A stretch of 64,000 nucleotides of DNA from Pyrenula massariospora (taxonomy: Eukaryota > Ascomycota > Eurotiomycetes > Pyrenulales > Pyrenulaceae), in contig JAGFMI010000003.1 in the NCBI GenBank assembly GCA_021030905.1, positions 248,001-312,000 on the forward strand. Reading direction: 5' to 3'. The notes under the pieces were generated by a model. It saw nothing but the letters and a program-made list of their open reading frames with translations. It was not told the DNA's origin and did not search any database. Position numbers and translations under genes: made by a program. Below, piece after piece: positions 56,663-64,000 of the stretch (position 1 is its first letter; each line of letters opens with the position of its first letter).

Positions 56663-58020
56663 ATGCCGGACCAGATAGTTGAAGGCGTCTTTGGTATTAT
56701 CCGACCCGTCTCTATGCATTAATCATCCCTCCTCCTCATCCCCTTCCAGTACAGAGATACTAGCTAAGCTCCTAACCCACAATTCCAGGAATAAATAAGC
56801 CCCCCAACAAAACCTCTGCCGACATTCTCCGGGACCTCGACACCCACTTCCGCTCTTCCACACTCTTTGCCCCACTCCTAGAACGAGAAAAATCGCTCCG
56901 CGCCAAAGAACCCACTTACCAACGCAAACGCCGCCGCGACAAGTCAATCAAAGTCAAGCTTGGCCACGGCGGCACGCTCGACCCCCTCGCCACTGGTGTC
57001 CTCGTCGTCGGCGTCGGCGCCGGTACCAAATCCCTGCCGACTTTCCTCGGATGCACAAAGACATACGACACGGTCGTCCTCTTCGGTGCGGCGACGGATA
57101 CGTATGATACGGAGGGCAAGGTTGTGGCGAGGGCTCCATTTGAGCAATTAACTAGAGACAGGATCGAAGAGGCTCTAGCGCAGTTTCGAGGGAAAATCAA
57201 GCAAATTCCGCCACTATGGAGTGCGATTAGGATCGAGGGGAAGCATATGTATGAGTATGCGCGGGCGGGGCAGAAGCCACCTAGAGATTTGGTGGAGAGG
57301 GATATGGAGACATTTGAAGTAAGACTACTAGAGTGGTATCCTGGCGGAACACACGAGTGGCATTGGCCAATCGAAGAAGCGCCTATGGAGGAGAAGCAGG
57401 CCGCGGACAAGCTTCTACAAGAAGCTAACTTCGCTACGGAACCCAAAGCCACCGACCAAGGCCCCGAATCAAAACCTATCGATAGTATAGAGGAGCGGCA
57501 AGCCATCTCCTCCCCTCCCAGCAACCCAACCCAAACCCCGCCTACCACTGACCCAGCAACCACCCCCCTCAAACGCCCCCCTCCTTCCCTATCCCCCTCC
57601 CCAGAACCCCACAAGAAGTCCAAACCCACCACCCACGCTCACCGCTCCCCCCGCTACGTCCCCCCTCCCACAATCTCCACCACCGCCCAACCCCCCTGCC
57701 CCGCCCCCGCAGCCCTCATCCGCCTCACCGTCACCTCGGGCTTCTACGTGCGCTCCTTCGCGCACGACCTCGGCCAGGCGGTCGGCAGCCTCGCCACCAT
57801 GTCGCGGCTCACGCGCACGCGGCAGGCGGATTTCGCGCTTGAAGGAGAAGGAGAAGGGGGGGGTGAGGGGAGGATTGGAGTGCTGGAGTATGAGGATTTG
57901 GGGAGGGGGGAGGAAGTTTGGGGGGAGAGGATTAGGGGGCTGTTGGGGGAGTGGGGGGTGAGGGAGAGGGAGAAGGAGAGGGGTGGGGGGAGGAGGAATA
58001 CGAGTAGTCCTGAGGCTTGA
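56663..58020 (+). CDS. PUS4: tRNA pseudouridine-55 synthase Pus4 (TruB family)
   Basis: Exon 1 is only 31 nt (56663-56693, MPDQIVEGVFG), followed by a 95-nt intron and exon 2 56789-58020, giving 420 residues. The catalytic motif HGGTLDPLATGVLVVGVG carries the active Asp. Other TruB blocks are INKPPNKTSADILRDL, KTYDTVVLFGAATDTYDTEG, PPLWSAIRIEGKHMYEYAR and SGFYVRSFAHDLG. The enzyme makes pseudouridine 55 in the T-loop of all elongator tRNAs. A proline/serine-rich insert of about 90 residues splits the domain (about 240-330), and the C-terminus is a low-complexity G/R/E tail; both are common in filamentous fungi. GC content is high there. Confidence 0.9.
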
Positions 58021-58385
58021 GAGGGTTGTGTGGGAAGGTGGTATAGCCCTAAAAAGCCTTCAGCAACATTAAGTCTCCTTATTGCTATTGACAACAGTCT
58101 GAAGCGGGAGGGAGGTTTTGCTGGTTGATTGAAGGGCCCAGCATCTGAAACAAAAACCACATAAATGTCATCATTCCGGCTCAAACTCCCACTACAATAA
58201 TAGCAAATAAAATGCAACTCCTCAATAATCACCTGATCCTGCACATCACCTATATTTACGTAACCTCAATTTCCACCCACACGGCCCAAAACGGGAAGCC
58301 GGAAACCGGCACCAAGAGCCTCATGCTCTGACGCTTACAGCCATCCTTTCTCGTACGATATCTCCCGGGTGCAATTTCGAGATAC
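58021..58385. other. gap between converging genes
   Basis: 3' untranslated region of PUS4 and the DUF924 gene. No gene seen. Confidence 0.45.
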
Positions 58386-60023
58386 CTACATGAAAGAAAC
58401 CCACTCCATATTCCTCTTTTGCATCTCCGGAGCGAATCCGCGCCAGAGGCGTCGAAATATTTGCCTCGGAACAGGTTTCGTGGATGTTCCTGAGAGCTGA
58501 TTGGCGACGGAGACTGGCCGCTGAGACGTTCCGTCGGTCCCGACGCCCTTTTTCTTGTGCATTGGAGCTGGAATTTCGACTGGTTCGGGAATTTCAACGA
58601 TCTTGACGGCCGCTGCTGGCTTCATGCCGAGGCCAAACTCGACACCGGTGGCGGTGTGCACATGATCTCGTGTGACCCGATTCATTGTTTCATAGAAGTC
58701 GTCGAAGCCAATCGCTCCCCGGCCCGAGCCGTCAGACTCGTCAAGCATTTCCTTACATTCCGCGCTGGTCACTAGAGGGTCGATGGCAGTCATCCGAGAC
58801 GCGAGCGCAGAAAGACTAATGCACATCTCCCCTGTTTCGTTCCCGGCAAGATGTCTTGTGAGCTCAAAAGCATTGAAACGTTTCAGCGCACGCGCATTCC
58901 GGGAAACGTTCTTGAGGGGAAGTTGAGCAACAACAGCGAATTGCTCAAACGTGATGCCGTAGCTAGCTCCCGTGAAGAAGCACGAAAATGTGAGACGGTC
59001 GAGGAACGCGTGCAATTTGGCTTCGGAGGGAGTCCAGCCGGTAGTTGCCGTTAAAAGCGAAAAGAGTTCCCCAGATTCAATTACTCCATTGCCATTCTTG
59101 TCGAAGGTGCGAAACGTAGCCCGAAGGTCTGCAGCAAAATCCGGGGAGAGCGTACCCAAATCTGCAGCTAGCAGACTAATTGGCACAGGCACAAGGCTTG
59201 GCGTGTCGATGAGCGTCACTATATTATCGACGACGTCGAGGACAAGATGAAAACATCGCCAAAGCTTGCCGGCATCGTGCCCAAATTGCATACTGCCATT
59301 CTTGCACACGAGCGGTAGATCAAAGCGAATCTTCGGGTTATCAAGCAACGCTTGACCGATCTTCGAGGTTTTTCGGCTGTAATAATGATCTCGGTGCGGA
59401 AAGCAGCCGCAACGCTCGATGATATGACAGTGTTCTTCGAAAATGTTCCGGAAAATGTGGAGTTCGGATTGAAGCCGTGGCTCAAGTTTCTTGAATAGCT
59501 CCACACAATCTCTTTGATCCTCCACATTCTCTTGGTGAGTGAGGACGAGACATGGCATGAAAATGCACTCTTCGGGTGATAGCTTCTGGAGCCAATCTGT
59601 ATGAGCATCGACTAATTGCCGAGCAATCTTGTCACCATCAAACATCTTGACTGTGTGCCGGTAGATATTGCGCGGAAACTGGTCGACGAGGATCATGAGG
59701 GCAAGACATCCGCTTGGTGTTTCCTTCCACTCGGAGTATTTCCCATCAAGCGCGTCAGAAACATGGGTAGCAAACCGTTCACGAATATCGTTATCCGTAG
59801 AATCATTCTTCCCAAACCAAAGGGAAAGACACGCTGGTACATCAAGAGATCCGTCAACGCCGCGGATGAACATGTAAGAGATAATTTCGTCTTGCAGGGT
59901 ACACATTTTGCTGGAGCGGTACGGCAAGGGAAGGTTCCTTGACGATCGACTACTGTAAGGGTTGCAGGAAGTATGGCGAACTCGAGACTCTGTTAGCTGC
60001 TTGTGAAGAGCGTGTTCAATCAA
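58386..60023 (-). CDS. DUF924 domain fused to EF-hands
   Basis: A single exon of up to 545 residues. The first 39 codons have no family resemblance, so the natural start is probably the ATG at 59906 (MCTLQDEIIS). Residues about 60-240 form the DUF924 domain, with LSLWFGKND, PSGCLALMILVDQFPRNIYR and ELFKKL. Near residue 310 follows a textbook EF-hand loop, DKNGNGVIESGE, in TFRTFDKNGNGVIESGELFSLL, and near 430 a weaker one (DGSGRGAIGFDD). The C-terminus is basic with a proline-rich linker. DUF924 alone has a helical, TPR-like fold and unknown activity; the calcium-binding part suggests Ca-dependent control. No frameshift or intron is needed. Confidence 0.82.
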   Translation of the reverse strand: MIEHALHKQLTESRVRHTSCNPYSSRSSRNLPLPYRSSKMCTLQDEIISYMFIRGVDGSLDVPACLSLWFGKNDSTDNDIRERFATHVSDALDGKYSEWKETPSGCLALMILVDQFPRNIYRHTVKMFDGDKIARQLVDAHTDWLQKLSPEECIFMPCLVLTHQENVEDQRDCVELFKKLEPRLQSELHIFRNIFEEHCHIIERCGCFPHRDHYYSRKTSKIGQALLDNPKIRFDLPLVCKNGSMQFGHDAGKLWRCFHLVLDVVDNIVTLIDTPSLVPVPISLLAADLGTLSPDFAADLRATFRTFDKNGNGVIESGELFSLLTATTGWTPSEAKLHAFLDRLTFSCFFTGASYGITFEQFAVVAQLPLKNVSRNARALKRFNAFELTRHLAGNETGEMCISLSALASRMTAIDPLVTSAECKEMLDESDGSGRGAIGFDDFYETMNRVTRDHVHTATGVEFGLGMKPAAAVKIVEIPEPVEIPAPMHKKKGVGTDGTSQRPVSVANQLSGTSTKPVPRQIFRRLWRGFAPEMQKRNMEWVSFM

Positions 60024-61765
60024 GAATTGTGTTCGTAAAACAAACGGGGAAAAGTACTCGATGTTTAGGAAACTTCGCTACCTATATACTCTAGGTCTGA
60101 TCTTACTATCGAACCAACGAACATCGATACCAATGCGAACATCATCTTACCGATCCCATCGAACCTACCACATTCTCTTGCCGTATCATCCGCAGGAGGA
60201 TCTCGGGTTGCTCTGAAAGAAGGATGTGCTTCGGACCTAGCTGTTAATTACGGCAGTTGACATTCGGATTGCTATTGAAGCATCTGCCGCGTGTAATAGC
60301 GATTTAGGAGTGTCAGCGCCTATCACATGGACAAAGCGCCTCCGCACAGGCGGACAAGTTGGTTTCCCGACCGATTGTCTCGAGTTCCGAGTATCTCTGA
60401 AGGCGATCCAGCTTCGTCATTTGCTCTCTCGCTCCGAATTCACCCCCACTTACAGATGGAGGTGTTGGTATTTTTGGTCGGTCACGTAAGTGTACCACGG
60501 AATTGATCGTTCTCTGTGGATGACATAACGAGTGAACCCAATGGCTCTACATTGAAAAGACTGAGATCTTCACAATCGAGCACAAAACAGTTAATCTTTC
60601 CTAGGCTATCCGGAATCCTAGAATGCGGAAGAGGTAGTCTTTGATGTGTGTCGATCACGTGATTGGTGATTATATGACCAAACATTTTTGATAGTTGACC
60701 GCAGAACTAGCTGTTAGCATGAAGCCGCTATTGGCATCGTGTACGAACATTTCGCCAATTTGAGAAACCCAATCTTGAGTGGTCTCTGAGCAAGGCGGAA
60801 GAAGGCTAACTGTCTCCCAAGGTTAGAATGCCGTAGAGATAAATTTAGGGTATAGAAATAGTCAAGGTTGATACTAGTTTTAGCTGGTTCCAATGAGTGA
60901 TAGGTCTTTCATCTAACAGGCCCTGTACTGCATTCACCAGAAACTTATGTGGATGGGATTGTGAGGTCCGTCTCAGCCCACCTTATACCCACAAATGGCG
61001 GCAGTCATAGCGCCGCATTCAAACCGAAGGAAGGGTGCCACTTAGACTGTGTCTCGGGTCATGATTGTTGGCTTCAATTCCTAACCCGTAAGTTATGCAA
61101 GGTGCAAGACAATATGATCCTTTCCCCAAGAAGGTACTCATCAGGAAAAATCGCCTTACAAGTAACGGAAAAGGAACCGCTCGTGGCACTAATTGGAGAG
61201 ATCATTTCCAAACGCATTTGTTTGAGCTAGAGAAATTGTGATGAGTGATTCCGATTCGAGTAGACTACGTAGACACGAAAAGGGCCATAGGGCCGTCAAG
61301 TGAGCGTCTAGACCCAGCGGGGACATCGAGATAATAGATTCTCCTAGATTTGCCGTAGCCGCCAAGAATGGCCGAGGTGAGAAGGTCTTACCGTCACTTT
61401 GCACCTAAAGGGTCACGTCGCCCAGTATTCGTTTCTAAAGATACAGAACAGTCAAGGGTGATAATCAGAGAGCCTTATCGCAACAGAGTGCATGGTTGGG
61501 ATGCGTTGCTTAAAGTAGTGGTGACGCAAGCAAGGTCTCAAAGTGTCTGACACGCGATTTGCGACGAGCAAAAAAGTCTTCCAAAAGGCGTTTTCTTTCA
61601 AGTGATCTTTTTTCGATATTTTCATCTTTATTAAAAGATTTTTTTTGAGCTATGAAAGTACAATTTGTAATAAAAACTTATATTTAGTATCTGACCAACA
61701 AAACCGCACCTGAAATCAAATTATTTTAATTCCGATATTTACCCGATTTTGAGCAATCGAGGCTG
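60024..61765. other. intergenic, 1.7 kb, AT-rich at right
   Basis: No supported gene. The sequence becomes AT-rich from about 61560 to 61760. Short frames (for example 60949-61230) show no family resemblance. Confidence 0.4.
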
Positions 61766-61836
61766 GGTGACAGAAATCGAGGCCTATCGTTTTGATGTGG
61801 TGCGGGGAAAACTAATTTGCCACGATTTCTGTCACC
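61766..61836 (-). mobile_element. MITE-like element, copy B (71 bp)
   Basis: Perfect 14-bp terminal inverted repeats, GGTGACAGAAATCG at the left and its complement at the right. Reverse-complemented it aligns with copy A at 1909-1976 over the full length with two short gaps. The flanks share nothing with those of copy A. No protein-coding capacity and no obvious target duplication. The better preserved repeats suggest this copy is younger. Confidence 0.55.
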
Positions 61837-61948
61837 TAGTCTTGAATGCTAGCCTGTAAAATGAGGTTCATCACGTGTTGGGCGGGGAGCGAATATATTC
61901 AATATACTTGATATATATTACGTTATCTTTTCTATTTGTTGATTTGTG

Positions 61949-62020
61949 CTCCTGCTGGCGCAATGGTAGCGTACATGACTTCTAATCATGAGGCTCTCGG
62001 TTCGAGTCCGAGGTAGGAGA
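61949..62020 (+). tRNA. tRNA-Arg(TCT), uninterrupted
   Basis: The acceptor stem CTCCTGC pairs with GTAGGAG (one G-T wobble), followed by discriminator A. D-arm GCGC-AATGGTA-GCGT, anticodon arm CATGA-CTTCTAA-TCATG with anticodon TCT (AGA codons), T-arm CTCGG-TTCGAGT-CCGAG. Seventy-two nucleotides, no intron, in contrast to the two other tRNA genes of the window. A T4 run at 62023-62026 would terminate Pol III. It sits in an AT-rich island. Confidence 0.88.
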
Positions 62021-62026
62021 TATTTT

Positions 62027-62810
62027 AATCTAAATGATGATTCAAGTTGGTAGAGAGATATCACAAGTTCTCTCTGCCTTATTATATTAATTTTATTCAA
62101 TACAATTAAGGCACACAAACTATTGCCAAACTTTTTAGGATATCTTAAAAACTGTTTATTTTCAACAGTCTATTTTATAAAATATTACTAAATCTTTTAC
62201 TGTTAATTATCTATTTTTAAACAAACTTTTTTTAAATAAATAGATTTTAAATGGACGGATCTTGGGCGAATGGATCTTAAATAAGCGGATCTTAGACGGA
62301 CAAAAACAAGAACAAACTGCGGCGAGGAGGAAGAGCATAAAATGGGAAGATTTGCTAGGCGATGGAAATCGACTTTACCTGATTACGGTGACTATATGGG
62401 AAGGTTTTCCGAACAGCACGGCCAACTAAGCGGACGTTCTGTGCAAAAAGCCTGAGTGGCACTCCCAGGGCGTGCCGAAAGAATATTCAGCCTCGATGCC
62501 CTTCTCATAGCATGTAAAATAATAAGACATGATTTTCGAATAGGATTATGGCAACAAGGGCCGCATTGATACAAGGTTACAATGCAAAAGAGGTGGTTGA
62601 CACATTTGCGTTTTGCGCATTCGCGCGTCGTCACGCCACCTCGTCAGCCTCACGAGGCTCCATGCTGCCCAAAGAAGGTCGGTATGCCTTCTTTTTAATC
62701 CTTTTTTGCACTGTTTCTCTTATTCCTCCACTTTTGTAACATTTTGATTTCCCTTCTCAATTCTGCTCTGTCGATATCATCGCATTCGCGGAAAAGATTC
62801 AAACCCGATC
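62027..62810. other. AT-rich intergenic region left of the C2H2 gene
   Basis: Strongly AT-rich from 62080 to 62250, then a short tandem repeat. No gene supported. Confidence 0.4.
62257..62301 (+). repeat. three imperfect 15-bp tandem repeats
   Basis: The heptamer GGATCTT recurs at exact 15-bp spacing (62257, 62272, 62287) with related tails GGGCGAAT, AAATAAGC and AGACGGAC. Minor feature. Confidence 0.5.
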
Positions 62811-64000
62811 ATGGAACTATCCCAACATGATGACCTACTCTTTGCTTGGCTGACCGGACACGAAAGCGGGGGGGCCGGTATTTCTGGTAAAAGCAAATCG
62901 AGAGAATGCGAGGGACGAGCTTTTCTCCCCTTAATATTAAATCAAGCTGATAGAAATCTCCCCTCTTTGAATCTCCTCCAGCAGCCTCACAGACGCAATT
63001 CGGTCTCAACACTTTCAAACGAGGATTCCTGTTCCACTACTGGAACAGTCACCGTATCAGAACCAAGCCTGGACTCATGCTTTGTTTACAGTGATGACGA
63101 GCCTGAGCTTGCCCAGTTTCACACTCAAAGGAGGAGTGAAGATAGCATGCCAGAGTACTCTACGAGTACTACTGACCAAGCAGACGTTGCCAGTTCTACT
63201 CACATGTTTTCAGACTCTGCAATCTGTACCCAGCCAAACAAGGGATGTACTATGGAGGACACCAAAGCTGACGCTCCAGCACTATTGGATTCCAAAATCC
63301 ATAGCACTCTGCATCCTCGTAGCCACTCCGTGGCTAACAGTGGCTGTAACAGGGATAGTGCTCAACCGCAGGTAACACTGCAACCAATAGACCCAATAAC
63401 GGTGAACGGCGAAGAAGAATCAACTAGAGATCGCGTCAATGGGGCTGGCGATGATGACCACAATGATCGTCACAATGACCGTGGCGGTATGGATGTTGAG
63501 ACTACTGATGAAGACGAGGATACCTTTTTCCATTGCCCCTTTTATGTCCGGGATCGTCTAAGGTGGGAGGATTGCTACCACTGCGGGTCGGATTCAATTC
63601 ATCGGGTGACGTGAGTATCGTGCCAAACGCTTTCATCGTCGTCAAGTAATGTTGAGCACTTCCTGACAACGACTTTGCAGAGACCATCTAGTCCACGAAC
63701 ATGTTGCTCGGCCATCGCGGTCTCAGTGTCTCCGATGTTGCAACTTTTTTGAAAGTAGGGCACTTATGATTGAACATTTACAAACGCAAGAGCCTTGCCC
63801 ATTAGGTCGAAATGATCCTTACGACACTATAGACGATCAAAGGAAACACATGATAACTTACGTTCTTCATCAAACTGATGCGTCTAGTATCAATAAATGG
63901 CGGGCAATGTACCACATTTTGTTTCCTCTGGAAGATCTTGAGTCATTACCCAAACCCTGTAAGTTTCTTTTCTTGGATTACTCCTTCATGTCCTAACCTG
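62811..64000 (+). CDS. C2H2-type zinc finger protein, cut by the right window edge
   Basis: Exon 1 62811-63610 and exon 2 63681-63958, with a further donor (GTAAGT) at 63959; the rest lies outside. The first 230 residues are disordered and serine/threonine-rich, with an acidic end (ETTDEDEDTFFHCPF). Then cysteine/histidine pairs appear: CPFYVRDRLRWEDCYHCG, the helix TDHLVHEHVARPSRSQCLRCCNFFE and IEHLQTQEPC. This layout is typical of a widespread group of fungal C2H2-like proteins of unknown function, often linked to signalling or NLR genes. Start at 62811 (MELSQHDDLLFAW) is the first ATG in frame. The nucleotides right of the donor are intron as far as the window shows. Confidence 0.7.

Noticed and set aside
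56477-56719. Minus-strand 80-codon ORF
   Set aside because: It overlaps the well-supported first exon of PUS4 on the other strand.
1-64000. CRISPR arrays, operons or bacterial-type elements
   Set aside because: None seen; gene structure is entirely eukaryotic.

Overview
This is nuclear DNA of a filamentous ascomycete (Pezizomycotina). The grounds are many 46-65 nt introns of GT...CTRAY...AG type, fungal-only families (Zn2Cys6 regulator, NACHT-ankyrin and patatin-NB-ARC-TPR NLR-type proteins, DUF4112, fungal F-box-like proteins) and orthologues of conserved fungal housekeeping genes. Almost every gene is split, so gene models below were assembled by hand from reading frame, family resemblance and splice signals; most spliced lengths come out as whole codons. 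The class cannot be fixed from sequence alone.

Layout. 0-9 kb: an F-box-like gene cut by the left edge (-), a 9-exon sugar transporter (-), an interrupted tRNA-Leu(CAA), and three unrecognised ORFs. 9-19 kb is conserved housekeeping: SWD2 (-) and EBP2 (+) diverging from one promoter, DCP2 (-), a DUF4112 protein (+) and RPL12 (-). 19-31 kb: a secreted metalloprotease-like protein, an interrupted tRNA-Pro(TGG), a Zn2Cys6 regulator divergent from an NmrA-like reductase, a small secreted cysteine-rich protein and a large fungal membrane protein. 31-43 kb: two NLR-type genes pointing at each other, NACHT-ankyrin (+) and patatin-NB-ARC-TPR (-). 44-60 kb: an F-box-like gene, NCS2, a PTM1-like 7-TM protein, a DUF1308 protein, a second copy of the secreted metalloprotease-like family, an RFTS-like acidic protein, PUS4 and a DUF924/EF-hand fusion. 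60-64 kb: an AT-rich island with a small inverted-repeat element, an uninterrupted tRNA-Arg(TCT), and the start of a C2H2 gene cut by the right edge.

Main discovery. Two of the three tRNA genes carry a 49-50 nt insertion that looks like a spliceosomal intron (GTGAG donor, CTAAT or TTAAC branch site, GCAG acceptor), and removing it exactly restores a canonical tRNA. In tRNA-Pro(TGG) it lies in the D-loop between G18 and G19. In tRNA-Leu(CAA) it lies between U33 and the anticodon, in addition to an ordinary 31-nt tRNA intron after position 37, so that gene would need two splicing systems. Spliceosomal introns in nuclear rDNA are known from lichen-forming ascomycetes; I know of no established description of them in nuclear tRNA genes.

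The tRNA theme continues loosely in the protein genes: NCS2 (wobble-uridine thiolation) and PUS4 (T-loop pseudouridine 55) both act on tRNAs. SWD2, EBP2, DCP2 and RPL12 cover transcription/3' ends, ribosome assembly, mRNA decay and translation.
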